Shown here piece by piece: positions 9,301-18,360 of a stretch of DNA of 64,000 nt. This stretch comes from Steroidobacter gossypii (GTDB lineage Bacteria > Pseudomonadota > Gammaproteobacteria > Steroidobacterales > Steroidobacteraceae). The stretch lies in the NCBI RefSeq assembly GCF_016801985.1, contig NZ_JAEVLS010000004.1, positions 496,001 through 560,000 of the forward strand. The letters run 5' to 3'. The translations under genes were made by a program, and so were the position numbers. Numbering within the stretch: position 1 is the first letter of the stretch; each line of letters opens with the position of its first letter. The notes under the pieces were generated by a model that searched no databases, was not told the DNA's origin, and saw only the letters and a program-made list of their open reading frames with translations.

Positions 9301-9380
9301 GCGGAGAACATCTCGACCGTGGCGAGAAATTCGACCACGGCGTCATCGGCCAGCGAGCGGAGTTCTTTCATGAGAGTCAT
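6303..9380 (-). CDS. Peptidase-containing ABC exporter (C39) with two N-terminal cyclic-nucleotide-binding domains
   Basis: 1025 residues. Two CNB-like domains (about 20-140 and 165-285) precede a C39 bacteriocin-processing peptidase with Cys322 in EADCGAAC, His395 in WEGYHY and Asp411 in VADPG. Then come a six-helix export domain (about 460-760) and an ATPase with Walker A GQSGSGKTT (818-826), LSGGQ (922-926) and Walker B VLILDEA (942-948). All key residues are present. It should cut the GG leaders and pump the cores through a type I conduit. The start overlaps the adaptor stop as ATGA; ATG at 9371 is an alternative. CNB-C39-ABC fusions also occur in cyanobacterial peptide exporters. The ligand of the CNB domains is unknown. 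Confidence 0.95.
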   Translation of the reverse strand: MTLMKELRSLADDAVVEFLATVEMFSAFTAADLQQLATYVDSHWYEFGQPVFEAGQKNTGLYVVRSGSVRLFSDDNGKEVSQGVRKAGDVVAEIGALREHVHDVSARASAKTEILFLSREAIAPVLANNKDAATFLTSYTAIRMAGGAVSRLFDLKGKVEQAELAQLVRSLGVKRVEAGATVLTQGSSEDRRLYVVRQGKVRITREEQGTQYSIGTARQGEFFGESAALNAGEQPASVIAETDSVLLVIPTDTLRLLLERKPQIKEFLENRIKTADRELERQKQLAGRRGRRLLLDFTGRAGAGEKVLPRFELVEQAEEADCGAACLAMICKRYGIGITLGKLREMANVTTEGATLDSLARVGESLGFNARGMKCTYDSMLGFELPFIAHWEGYHYIVVYGVSKQHVWVADPGRGFAKMDAADFEKGWTGTCLVFTPGADFSPTRADQSPWMRFVGYLKPFKRVLGYVAMATLVIELLGVAPPIIVQNILDRVVVHNNINLLHVLIVGLIITHVFTKLTTLMRGFLANYIRRNLDFEMISQFFRHTLSLPLDFFNKRRTGDIFARFQENMKVRNFLTESTVSTLLNALMAFIYFFVMFLYSVKLTLLLIAFMVPLGVLTVLVTPRIKQYARRSFETSTDAESVLMETLSGAETVKAMGIERPMRMRWEGRYAKALDVQYRAQRFDLLVGFTGQLLSAAGSVVILWIGATQVLNGELSIGQLIAFTMLMGSAISPVMGLIGLWDQLQETGVAMERLGDVLDLEPEQRPQDIESRIMLPDLKGDIRFDNVFFRYGGNDSRFVLESLRFAVEPGQLVAIVGQSGSGKTTLAKLIAGFYGPSEGTIYVDGYDMKLVEKEYYRAQLGYVMQNNLLFSGTVAENIAAGDENPDRRRVVEVAKMADAHNFISAMPLGYEQVVGERGMGLSGGQAQRLCIARALYHDPRVLILDEATSALDSQSESNILRNMQDVLKGRTSIVIAHRLSTIMNADKILVLYNGSIVEEGVHAELIERRGMYHQLVQKQMMSAA

Positions 9381-10756
9381 CCGACGGAGTTTCGCAAGGG
9401 ATCGAGCGCCAGATCGATCAGGCGCCGATGGTCGACCACGATCTCGACCTTGACTGCCATTCCGTAGCGAACCGGCGTCGGCACTTCATTGACCAGGAAG
9501 TGATCCCGCTCGAGCCCGACGCGCGCCTTGTAGACGATCTGTTTGGTGTCGCGATTGGTGGTCGAGGCCGGCGCGATGTGCTCCAGCTCGCCCTGCAGGA
9601 CACCGTAACGTTGAAATGGAAACGCATTCACCTTGACTCGCACCGGCATGCCGGGCTTGAGGAACGCTCGATCCCGCTCGTGGATTTCGATGTCGAGCAC
9701 CTTTCTCGAGCCCTTGGGCGCGATCAGCACGACCGGGGTTTTCTCGTCGACTTGGGCGCCTACATCGGTGAACGTCACCGCGGTGACCACGCCATCGACG
9801 GGCGCGCGGACGCGCATGAAGTTGTCCTCGTCGATGTCATCGTAGCTGACGCGCGACGCCGCTCTGGCCTTGGCTCGCGCCAGTCGGAAATCGGTTTCCG
9901 CCTGCTCCTCCTCCTGAGTCATGCGCACCAGCATGTTCTCGAACTGAGCCTGCGACGCGATCAGTTCCTGGGATTTCTTTTGCAGCTCGGCTTTGCGCTT
10001 GTCGTACTCCTGCATCAAGGTCACTTCGAACTCGCCGAGCTCGCCCTCGGCCAGTTTGTAGTCCAGGGTTTTCTCACGCAGCATATTGCGCTTCTCTTCC
10101 ACTTGATCGCGCGACAGGCCGCCGTTGCCAGGCGAGTTGAACAAACGCTCGTGTTGATCCACGACACGCTGCGCCTGATCGCGTTCGGCGGCCGCCTTCG
10201 CCAATTTGGCGCGCGCCTTCTCCAGTTTCAGCTGTTGCTCTTCCGACAGCTTCGCCACACCCTCCGCTGCGCGCCAGCGATGATCGCGCTCATCGGCGGC
10301 GATCTTGGCCTTGAGCGCCTCGAGATCTTTTTCCATGGCTTTCTTTTTCAGCGGAAACATTTCTCTGCCGCGCTCCGCCGCGGCCAGATGCACGGCCGCC
10401 TGCGACGCTTGCCCGGCCAGCTCGATGGCGCTCGGCGAATTGATGCGAGCCACGACATCGCCCTTCTCGATCGGCATGCCCTCGGTCACATACACGTTGA
10501 CCAGCTCGCCCTTGAGCGGCAGATACACGCCCTGCTGTTCGAGCTCGGGCTTCACCACGCCCTGGCTCTGCACGATCACATCGGCCTTGCCGAAGAACGA
10601 CCAGAGCACGGCGGCGATCAGCAGCCCGAACAGCACCAGGATGGTGCCGCGGATCAATCTCGAGGGTTGATCGGTGAGAATCGCGACGCCTTCCGGACCG
10701 TGGTCCTCGAGGAAACGATTCAGTCCTTTCTTGGATCGGTAGTAGACTGTACCCAT
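9377..10756 (-). CDS. HlyD-family membrane fusion protein (type I secretion adaptor)
   Basis: 459 residues from the ATG at 10756, preceded by GGAG; the open frame reaches 11059 but that part is a shadow of the FHA gene. There is a short cytoplasmic N-terminus, one membrane helix (about 38-58, ILVLFGLLIAAVLWSF), a lipoyl half-motif, a long coiled-coil hairpin (roughly 100-300) and beta-barrel domains. It should link the inner membrane exporter to the outer membrane channel. Its first 37 bp lie inside the 3' end of the FHA gene, and its stop overlaps the exporter start, so translation of all three is probably coupled. Confidence 0.93.
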   Translation of the reverse strand: MGTVYYRSKKGLNRFLEDHGPEGVAILTDQPSRLIRGTILVLFGLLIAAVLWSFFGKADVIVQSQGVVKPELEQQGVYLPLKGELVNVYVTEGMPIEKGDVVARINSPSAIELAGQASQAAVHLAAAERGREMFPLKKKAMEKDLEALKAKIAADERDHRWRAAEGVAKLSEEQQLKLEKARAKLAKAAAERDQAQRVVDQHERLFNSPGNGGLSRDQVEEKRNMLREKTLDYKLAEGELGEFEVTLMQEYDKRKAELQKKSQELIASQAQFENMLVRMTQEEEQAETDFRLARAKARAASRVSYDDIDEDNFMRVRAPVDGVVTAVTFTDVGAQVDEKTPVVLIAPKGSRKVLDIEIHERDRAFLKPGMPVRVKVNAFPFQRYGVLQGELEHIAPASTTNRDTKQIVYKARVGLERDHFLVNEVPTPVRYGMAVKVEIVVDHRRLIDLALDPLRNSVG

Positions 10757-13320
10757 AACGATTGCTCCGAGATCTCCGGCAGCAGATCCAGTTTCGCGTG
10801 CAGCAGCACCGGCTCCAGCACGATGTCCAGATCCTGCAACCAGCGCCGTTGGCGCTGCACTTCGTCGGCGACGTCCCGCTGCAGCGTCTGCCACTCCGGA
10901 GGCGCCTGCATTTGCAGCATCTGATAAGTTCGTGCGCCCGTGCTGATCTCTCGATAGGCGCTGGAAAGACGCTTGGCTTGAGCGGAGAAGCGCGGCGAGA
11001 CGCGCTCTTCCACGCGAATCACGCCCGAGATGCCGCCAGCGGTTTGATATTCGCTCCAATGACCGCGAGCGCGATCCAGCGTTCGATCCAAGCGCGGCAA
11101 TACCTGCTCGCGATGAGCGACAAAGTCCGCCTCCAGCGCGCGAATCAAATGTTCGTCTTCATTCGGTCGCAGCCCGGACCACATCACGAGCAGGCGGTCG
11201 TAGTAACCATCGGTCCCCTTGGCCGCGCGTAGAGCGTTGTAGTCGGCGCCGATCTTTTCATAGCGATCGATCTGCCGGGCGGCCACTTCACCCCAGGGCG
11301 CATCCTTCACCGACTTCAACGTAGCGATGGCCTCATCGTGTTTGCCCGCATTCCAGGCGGCCGCGGCTTCGGCGTGCTTGGCGATGATCTCGGCAGGCGG
11401 TAGCTGTTTCTCCAGCCAGATATCGACGTGCTCTGCGAAGACGGGCGTGCGGAACTGCGCGGTCCGGCTCAAATGCACCAACTGCAGCAGCTCTTTCTGA
11501 CGAATCAGTTGACTCAGCGTGTCGTAGCGAGCGAGGTCGTCGCGCAGTGCGTCGACGCCGATCACGCGCGGATAGTTGGCGGCGAATTCGTTGATCAGCT
11601 TGCCGATGGCGCCGCGATCATCCCGCCGTAAGGCGGCTTCGATGGAGGTACGCAGTTGTCCGATGGCCTTCACGTAGATCGCGTTGTCGCTGCGCAGACT
11701 GGTCAGGTAGCTGAAAACGCGGGTGTGGATCGGCTCGAAGTGCGGCTCGCGCGTGACCATCTGATCCATGATTTGCTGGTGTCTGAAGCTGTTGGCGCGC
11801 CACTCGTCCACCAGCGCCGTGATCACCGGCTCGTGTCGGAACATGGCGATCGGGGAATTGGCACCGCCGCGCTCGGCGATGTGCGCTTCCACTCTGCCTG
11901 CCCACGCGAGTGTGTCGATCATCTGCTGACCGCGCGGAATGAATGGATATTGCTTGCGCTGAGCGGCAAGGAACTGGTCCGCGGCGGTGAAGTTTTCCTG
12001 CTCCATGAACTTCATCCACGTCGGCACGATCGCTTTGGTCAGCGCTTCTTCGGCCCAGGCGCCCGCCTCGAAATCGTCGCTACTGTGCTCGAGATATCGG
12101 TTGGCCACCTTGGCGCTCTCGGTGTATTGGCCCTGAGCAAGCAGATCCTTGATACCGCGGCGGTCCATGCCGATGAGATAAGTGATGGCGGCGGCGATCA
12201 CGATTGCGCCGAGCACGATCGCCGCACCCCATGCGGCACGCCGGCTGACCGAGCCGCCTCCACCGAGTGCGCGCCAGACCTGTCTGAGCATCAGCTGATA
12301 TTTTCGGATCCCGGTGGGAGGTGCGCGCAGCTGCTGCACCTCAGCCGTCCTGGCCACGCTGCTGCTCTCGCTCGTTCCTCCTACAAACTCGTCGTCCGCG
12401 CAAAAGACATTGATGAACGAGTCCGCGGAACTGACGAAGCGTGTGCGATTTGTGCCAGCGCGCGATTCGACCGGAGACGGCTCGCTTGGCATGGCCTGCT
12501 CCGGTTGATCAGCGACGACAGCCTCATCGGCGAATGCGACGGGTTCCGCCGCTTCGGCCGCAATCGCCGGCTCTGGACGGCGCATCACCGTCCCGGCGAA
12601 TTGAGTGGGCTCATGCAGGACTTCGATCCGAGCCTTGTAAGAAAACTGTGGATCGCCGAACGCGATCACGTCGCCGTTGGACAGCGGGCGTGCGCGCTCG
12701 TCGAGCCTGGCTCCCGAGACGAAGGTGCCATTGGAGCTGCCTAGGTCCTCGATGCTGACGCGTCCGCCTCTGATCGCGATCACTGCGTGTCGGCGTGACA
12801 GACGACGCCAGGCCGCGGGCAAGCGTTCCTTGTAGTGCTCGAACTCGCCTTCGTTGCGTGAAATCAAAAATGGAAAGCGCTCGATGGCGATCGCATCCAG
12901 CCCGCCTGCCGGATCCTCCGGCACCAAGGTGAGGCGCAGCGCTGGCGCTTTGTCGACCGCCTGCTCGGTGGCCGAGTGAATCTCCACCCGAAACTCCACA
13001 GCCTCGCCGAACGTGATGCGATCGTTGTTTCGCAACGTGGCGGCGACGTTGTGCTTCAGCTCGCGCTCGTTGACGCGCGTGCCGTTGCGACTGCCCAGAT
13101 CGGTGACGAAGACCTTGCCGCCTTCCTGGAACACACGCGCGTGGCGACGCGACAGGTTCTCCGCCGCCTCCCCCAACCTGGACGCGAACGGCTCTTCGTT
13201 TCTACCGATTGCGAACAGATCGTCGACGATGTCGATGTCGCCCACGCGCGGGTGAGAGATAGGTTTGAGGATGACTTTCATGATCGGACCATCATGAGTG
13301 GATGGCAGCGGCGCACTCAT
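10720..13320 (-). CDS. Membrane protein with two FHA domains and a large periplasmic region
   Basis: 866 residues from the ATG at 13320, 16 bp after the outer membrane factor; ATG at 13281 is the alternative. Two FHA domains are clear: one with IGRNEEP, LSRRHARV and DLGSRNGTRV (about 40-115), one with ISRNEGE, LSRRHAVI and DLGSSNGTFV (about 165-245). Both keep the Arg, Ser-Arg-His and Asn residues that bind phosphothreonine. A membrane helix (about 375-395) separates the cytoplasmic FHA part from about 470 mostly helical residues, likely periplasmic, with no recognised domain. It probably docks phosphorylated partners of the nearby kinase onto the exporter (inference). The 3' end overlaps the adaptor start by 37 bp. 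Confidence 0.85.
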   Translation of the reverse strand: MSAPLPSTHDGPIMKVILKPISHPRVGDIDIVDDLFAIGRNEEPFASRLGEAAENLSRRHARVFQEGGKVFVTDLGSRNGTRVNERELKHNVAATLRNNDRITFGEAVEFRVEIHSATEQAVDKAPALRLTLVPEDPAGGLDAIAIERFPFLISRNEGEFEHYKERLPAAWRRLSRRHAVIAIRGGRVSIEDLGSSNGTFVSGARLDERARPLSNGDVIAFGDPQFSYKARIEVLHEPTQFAGTVMRRPEPAIAAEAAEPVAFADEAVVADQPEQAMPSEPSPVESRAGTNRTRFVSSADSFINVFCADDEFVGGTSESSSVARTAEVQQLRAPPTGIRKYQLMLRQVWRALGGGGSVSRRAAWGAAIVLGAIVIAAAITYLIGMDRRGIKDLLAQGQYTESAKVANRYLEHSSDDFEAGAWAEEALTKAIVPTWMKFMEQENFTAADQFLAAQRKQYPFIPRGQQMIDTLAWAGRVEAHIAERGGANSPIAMFRHEPVITALVDEWRANSFRHQQIMDQMVTREPHFEPIHTRVFSYLTSLRSDNAIYVKAIGQLRTSIEAALRRDDRGAIGKLINEFAANYPRVIGVDALRDDLARYDTLSQLIRQKELLQLVHLSRTAQFRTPVFAEHVDIWLEKQLPPAEIIAKHAEAAAAWNAGKHDEAIATLKSVKDAPWGEVAARQIDRYEKIGADYNALRAAKGTDGYYDRLLVMWSGLRPNEDEHLIRALEADFVAHREQVLPRLDRTLDRARGHWSEYQTAGGISGVIRVEERVSPRFSAQAKRLSSAYREISTGARTYQMLQMQAPPEWQTLQRDVADEVQRQRRWLQDLDIVLEPVLLHAKLDLLPEISEQSLWVQSTTDPRKD

Positions 13321-13336
13321 ACGAGCTCGCTCGCGC

Positions 13337-14818
13337 TCACTTTTCACTCTGGGAAACTTTGACTTTGGGCTCCACCCCGGGCCGTGCCGACTCCCAGCCG
13401 CCGCCCAGCGCTTTGTAAAGCGTGACGGTGTCGGTGAGCACCAGCTGATACATCGACAGGATCTCCTGCTGCGCGGCCAGCAGAGTCCGCTCGGTATCGA
13501 ACACCTCCAGCTGCGACACCAGCCCTTCACGCAGACGCGCGTCCTGCACGTTGCGCACCACTTGCAGATCGGCGACTTGCGCTTCGAGCTCTTTGATCTG
13601 CTGGCGCCGCGCATTCAGATTCACCAGCGCGATCTCGACTTCTTCGTAAGCTTCCAGCACGGTCTTGCGATATTCCTCTCGCGCAATGCGCACGTCCGCT
13701 TCGTTGAGCTTCACATCGATCTTGAGATCGCGATCGAACAGCCCGGCCCAGGACGCGGCCAGGCCGAACGTCCAGGTATTGATCACGGTGGAGACGAAAC
13801 TGGTGCCGGTCTTGGCCGCGCCGGTGAGCGAGAAGGTCGGCAAGCGCGCCAGGCGAGCCTTGCCCACCAGGTGGTGCGCCTGGAGCACGTTGTATTCCGC
13901 CTTCAATACGTCGGGCCGCCTCGCCAGCACATCGGCGGGCAACACTTCGGGCATTTCGATGATCCGCACACTGTCGCGCAGGCTGCCGACCGGCACGGAC
14001 AACTCGCCCGCCGGCACACCGAGCAAGGTGGCCAGCTTCAGCTCGGACTCGGTGCGTCCGCGCCGCAGTTCGATCAAACGATTTTGCAGACCATTGATCT
14101 CGGCCTTTTGCGAGCGGATCCTGGTCTCGGGCACCATGCCCTCCTTGTGCTGGGCATAGTAGATGTCGAGCAGTTGCTCGGCCTGGCGTTTCGAATCGAC
14201 CTGCTGCGCGATCTGCTCATCGAACTGGCGGATCTGGAAATAACGTTCAGCGACACTCGCGATCAGAGTGAGCTGCGTGCCGCGCCAATCCATCTCGGTG
14301 GCGCGATAGCGCGCGTCGGCGGCCTGCATGTCCTTGCGGATCTTTCCCCAAAGATCCAGCTCCCACGTCAAGGCCGCACCCAGCGACTCCGTTTCGCGTG
14401 TGGTGGCGGATTTCTGGTTGTTACTTTTGCCGCGCGCGATGCTATCGGCTGGCGACACTGCCAGCTTGGGCGTCTGACTGAACCGATCCTTGCCCAGCTG
14501 GATGCCGGCGCGATCCAGGCGCAGCGCCGCAATGCGCATGTCCAGGCCTTGATCGATGGCGCGTTGAATGAGCTGGAGCAGATAAGGATCGCCGAAGCCA
14601 TGCCACCAGTCCGGTTGAATCACCTCGGACGTGGAGATCTCGCGACCTTCCAGGTGCGACCACTGCGGCTTGTCCGCAACTTCGGGACGCTCGTACGCGG
14701 GGCCCTGGATGGTGCCGCAACCGGCGGCGCCCATGAGCACGGCGCTAGCCACGAAGGAAGCGGCGAGTGTCGGCCATCGAATCCTTTCGACGCGATCGAG
14801 CGGACCACGTTGATTCAC
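13337..14818 (-). CDS. NodT/TolC-type outer membrane efflux lipoprotein
   Basis: I favour the GTG at 14818: GGGG lies eight bases upstream and the resulting N-terminus is a compact lipoprotein signal (about 33 residues, then Cys in LMGAAGCG). The frame extends to an ATG at 14887. The 493-residue protein has the paired OEP repeats of TolC-like channels, ending in a helical region with repeated ARL and QLEV motifs. It should form the outer membrane exit of the peptide exporter. It heads the four-gene operon channel, FHA protein, adaptor, exporter. Confidence 0.88.
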   Translation of the reverse strand: MNQRGPLDRVERIRWPTLAASFVASAVLMGAAGCGTIQGPAYERPEVADKPQWSHLEGREISTSEVIQPDWWHGFGDPYLLQLIQRAIDQGLDMRIAALRLDRAGIQLGKDRFSQTPKLAVSPADSIARGKSNNQKSATTRETESLGAALTWELDLWGKIRKDMQAADARYRATEMDWRGTQLTLIASVAERYFQIRQFDEQIAQQVDSKRQAEQLLDIYYAQHKEGMVPETRIRSQKAEINGLQNRLIELRRGRTESELKLATLLGVPAGELSVPVGSLRDSVRIIEMPEVLPADVLARRPDVLKAEYNVLQAHHLVGKARLARLPTFSLTGAAKTGTSFVSTVINTWTFGLAASWAGLFDRDLKIDVKLNEADVRIAREEYRKTVLEAYEEVEIALVNLNARRQQIKELEAQVADLQVVRNVQDARLREGLVSQLEVFDTERTLLAAQQEILSMYQLVLTDTVTLYKALGGGWESARPGVEPKVKVSQSEK

Positions 14819-15007
14819 GGTCGTTACCCCATTTCCCCGAGTCCCTTCGGTTCGATGATTTGTGATGGCGGCAGCGATGCGCCACATGTGAGGTGACCAG
14901 CATAGCGAGCCGCGCAGCTCGTCACCACTGGTCGTTCGATTTAGTTTCTATATCACTTTCTGTGTCGGTGAGAGTCGCACGAGATTTTGTTTTGATCGCG
15001 ATGCAAG

Positions 15008-16813
15008 ATGATGTTCTCGCCCGCTCATTTGGCCACTTCTATTTTTGTTACACTGCTCACACGATATTTCATTGGCACTGCACACGAGCTCCACGTGCAC
15101 GAGCTGAGCACCGAACTCGGAAGATTCATTGGCGGCGCGATCACTCTGGATCAATTGCGCGCGGTGTTTCGCGCCTATCTCCTACAACATCCGCGCGAGC
15201 GCGAATCGCTCTCGCATTGGCTTCGCAATACCGTCGAAGAAGGCCGACTGTCGGCGACTGTCTGGTTGACCTTGAGAGATCTGTTCGAGTCGCCGGAACA
15301 GTTCAAGACCGAGTACGCAGGTGCGACTCGCGACCTCGGTAGTGAGACTGCTCACGCCCGTAAGTCCGTCCATGCCAAGCCGCCGCTGTTCGATGAGTCG
15401 CCGAAGGTCTCGTACGACACGCTCGTACCACAGATGGTGGTGAAGGATCGGTTTGTGCTGGTCGAGAAGCTCGGCAGCGGCGGCATGGGCCAGGTGTTCA
15501 AGGCGCGCGATCGGCGACGCGAGGAGGCACACGATCGCCAACCTTTCATCGCACTCAAAGTGCTGAATAAAGAAGTCAGCGCGCATCCCGAATCGTTTAT
15601 GGCGTTGCAGCGCGAAGCACGTCGCGCCAGCACCCTCGCCCATCCCAACGTCGTCACGGTCTATGACTTCGATCGCGACGGCTCGCACATCTTCATGACG
15701 ATGGAGTATCTCGAAGGTCGCGCGCTGGATGATTTCATCGACGAACGTTGCGCCGACGGCGGCCTGCCGCTCGCCGAGGTGCTGCCCATCATCCGTGGTG
15801 TGGCGGCGGCGCTGGAGTACGGACACCAGAAGCGCATCGTGCACTGTGACCTGAAGCCAGGAAACATCTTTATCTGCAAGGACGGCACGGTGAAGGTGCT
15901 CGATTTCGGCATCGCCCGACTGATTCACCCTACGGACACTCGCAGCGAACAGACCTTGTTCGACCCGGCGCAGGTGCTGCACGGTTTGACTCCGGCGTAC
16001 GCTTCGTTGGAGATGTGGAAGCAGGCAGACCCGGATCCGCGCGACGACATCTACGCGCTCGCGTGTGTAACTTATGAGTTGCTCTCCGGGCAACACCCCT
16101 TCGATCGACAGTCCGCCAAGATCGCCCATGAGCGCAAGCTTGCGCCGAAGCGCATTGAATCGCTGAGCCGCACGCAGTGGGAGGGTTTGAAACGAGGGCT
16201 CGCCGTCCTTCGCCAGGACCGCACGCCCACCGTCAGCGAGTTCATCAGCAGCTTCACGCCGCAAAGCCGTCTGAAGAAATATGCGGTTCCGGGCGCGGTG
16301 GTCGGCGTGCTCGTCACCGTCGCCGCCGTGGCGGTGAGCGCCCGCTACTATCGTGTGGCGGTGGAAGACTCCACGATGGAGGTCCTGCAGTGTGCGCAGA
16401 TTCCCAAGCCCGCCGCGCCCCAAACGGAAGGTTCGCAGCCGCCGCCCACCCCCGAACAGCAGCGGGAGATCGAGGACCATCTCGCGCTGGCCAAGGATTT
16501 CATGCTCGACGCCACGCCGGCAACGCGCATCGAAGATCTCAAATACATCCTCAGCGACGGCCCCAACAGCGTCAATGACATTCTCAATGGCGTGCTGCGG
16601 CTCCACCCCACCGATGCGCAGGCGCTACAGTTGAAGGCGGATGTCGCGAACTTATATGCGGAGCGAGCGCGCGTGCTATCGGGCCAGCAGCGCGTCACCG
16701 AGGCGCTGGATCTGGTTCGCTATGGCCGCCAGGTGCTGCCCTCGAGCCAGGAACTGTTCCGACTCGAGCAGAGCATCTGTCGGATGGATGCTCTGGCTCG
16801 AAACCAACATTAG
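15008..16813 (+). CDS. Membrane-anchored Ser/Thr protein kinase (PknB-like)
   Basis: Up to 601 residues; the start is uncertain because the first about 28 codons lack a clear ribosome binding site, and a GTG at 15095 is possible. An N-terminal helical domain is followed by a kinase domain with G-loop GSGGMGQVF, the Lys in IALKVLN, the catalytic loop HCDLKPGN, DFG in LDFGIA and an atypical LTPAYASLE activation end. HCD instead of HRD marks a non-RD kinase, so activation-loop control may be absent. A membrane helix (about 425-445) leads to a TPR-like C-terminus. It is divergent from the channel-FHA operon and is the obvious source of phosphothreonine for the FHA domains. Confidence 0.9.
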   Translation: MMFSPAHLATSIFVTLLTRYFIGTAHELHVHELSTELGRFIGGAITLDQLRAVFRAYLLQHPRERESLSHWLRNTVEEGRLSATVWLTLRDLFESPEQFKTEYAGATRDLGSETAHARKSVHAKPPLFDESPKVSYDTLVPQMVVKDRFVLVEKLGSGGMGQVFKARDRRREEAHDRQPFIALKVLNKEVSAHPESFMALQREARRASTLAHPNVVTVYDFDRDGSHIFMTMEYLEGRALDDFIDERCADGGLPLAEVLPIIRGVAAALEYGHQKRIVHCDLKPGNIFICKDGTVKVLDFGIARLIHPTDTRSEQTLFDPAQVLHGLTPAYASLEMWKQADPDPRDDIYALACVTYELLSGQHPFDRQSAKIAHERKLAPKRIESLSRTQWEGLKRGLAVLRQDRTPTVSEFISSFTPQSRLKKYAVPGAVVGVLVTVAAVAVSARYYRVAVEDSTMEVLQCAQIPKPAAPQTEGSQPPPTPEQQREIEDHLALAKDFMLDATPATRIEDLKYILSDGPNSVNDILNGVLRLHPTDAQALQLKADVANLYAERARVLSGQQRVTEALDLVRYGRQVLPSSQELFRLEQSICRMDALARNQH

Positions 16814-16882
16814 ATCCCGCGCAGCCAAAGTCGCGCCTTGCGCAAGCGAGGCTGAAAAGCGCCGGGGGGCGACTTTCAGCAA

Positions 16883-18319
16883 TCAAAATTGTCCGCGGAC
16901 GCCGCCTGCGATCGAGTTGCCGTTGAGGTTCGCGGCGCCCAGCAGCGCTTCGTAGAAGAGATAGAACTGCACACGGCGTGGCAGCGTAGCTGAAACGCCG
17001 ACGCTCGCCACCGCATAGTCGGCATCGGCCTGATCGGTCAGCATGGTGAAGCACGAGATCGCACAGCCAAAATCCTGCGCGCCTGACGCGTTGACGAGCA
17101 GCGAATCTTCGAGCACGTACTTGGCTCGAACCGCACGCACGTCGTCGTCGAATTCGTGATGCCATTCGGCGCGCAGACTCGGCACCAGGACGCCGAAGGT
17201 GCGACTGATGGGCCGCGAGAACGCGATGCCGACGATGGATCGTTTGGATTCGATGGACTGGTCGTCGTAACGCAGCGCCAGGCCGCCGCCGCTGATATCG
17301 TTTTCGGCGAACCCATCCATGTCCACATCGCGATAACTCGCGCTCACCGAAGGCGTGATGTCCCAGCCGGCCACATTGAATTCGTAGCCCACCGTCAATC
17401 CCAACGCGACGTAATCGCCGTCCGGGCTGCCCGTCAGCCTGCGGCGCGCGCCACAACCGGTGCAAGCTGCGTTGGCGCTGTCGTAGATCACGTGCCTCGT
17501 GATGTCGGATTCCAGCGAGCCGTAGGTAGCAATGCCGCTGAGCGTGAGGCCCGCGCCGAAAAAGCCTGCGAACAACGAGCCGCTGATGCCGTCCACTTCC
17601 ACGTCGCCGCCACTGACGAACATCGCGTTGTCGAAGTCCGCCTGATAGCGGTCGTAGCCCACGGCGATGCCCACCACGCCCGAGCCGAAGTTGTAGTCGG
17701 TGCCGGTGGTGAAGCTCATGGAGTCATAGTCGAACGCGTCTTCGGCCGCGGTCTGATCGTGATCGCCGAATCCATAGCTGCTCTCCAGGAACCAGCCGAG
17801 CCGATCCTGGTTGGCCATCGAAGCGTCCTCATCGGCGGAAGCGCCTCCACCGAGCCGCTGTCGATTGCTGCCCATCCTCAGCGCGGTCAACCGGCCGCCG
17901 ATGTTCGAGAACTGACCCGCCGACACCTGGGTGGACATCGAGCCCTGCGCCGCCAATTCTTCGCCCGAGACCTGCTGAACTGCAGCCAGCAGTTGCGCTC
18001 GGTCCGAATAACCCAGGGTTCTGCCCGTGCCCGCCGGGATTTGCTGGAAGACGCGCGCCGTTTCCACCATTTCGTTGCAGCGGAGGAACAGGTCGTGTTT
18101 GGCGCCGGTGAGGCGCAAGCCGCCTTCGGCGCCCAACGCGCCGCACATGCCCTGCACGGCATAGCCGGCCTGTCTTTGCAGACTGCTGGCACTGCTGCTC
18201 GCGTCGTTCACGAAAGCCGTCAAGGGACCGTTCTGGTTGGCTGTTTGCGCATGCGCCGCGCCGGCGGCGCCGGCGAGCACACAAGCCATCATCAGTCTTT
18301 TCGAGAGCGTCGGTGTCAT
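16883..18319 (-). CDS. Exported autotransporter-type outer membrane beta-barrel protein
   Basis: 478 residues with a signal peptide ending AAHAQ. The first about 150 residues include a short Cys-containing helical region. From about residue 165 a run of amphipathic strands with alternating aromatic residues makes an autotransporter-like barrel, ending in the C-terminal Phe of outer membrane proteins (GGVRGQF). No long passenger domain is visible. It lies 41 bp downstream of the caspase-like gene and is probably co-transcribed with it. It could be a surface receptor, immunity factor or pore for the peptides; no direct evidence separates these. Confidence 0.8.
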   Translation of the reverse strand: MTPTLSKRLMMACVLAGAAGAAHAQTANQNGPLTAFVNDASSSASSLQRQAGYAVQGMCGALGAEGGLRLTGAKHDLFLRCNEMVETARVFQQIPAGTGRTLGYSDRAQLLAAVQQVSGEELAAQGSMSTQVSAGQFSNIGGRLTALRMGSNRQRLGGGASADEDASMANQDRLGWFLESSYGFGDHDQTAAEDAFDYDSMSFTTGTDYNFGSGVVGIAVGYDRYQADFDNAMFVSGGDVEVDGISGSLFAGFFGAGLTLSGIATYGSLESDITRHVIYDSANAACTGCGARRRLTGSPDGDYVALGLTVGYEFNVAGWDITPSVSASYRDVDMDGFAENDISGGGLALRYDDQSIESKRSIVGIAFSRPISRTFGVLVPSLRAEWHHEFDDDVRAVRAKYVLEDSLLVNASGAQDFGCAISCFTMLTDQADADYAVASVGVSATLPRRVQFYLFYEALLGAANLNGNSIAGGVRGQF

Positions 18320-18360
18320 TGTCGGCTTCTCCCTGATCTCGTTGGAATTGGAGCGATGGG

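Noticed and set aside
16827-16876. Inverted repeat AAAGTCGC / GCGACTTT between the kinase and barrel stops as a terminator
   Set aside because: The loop is long and there is no T run; only weak evidence.
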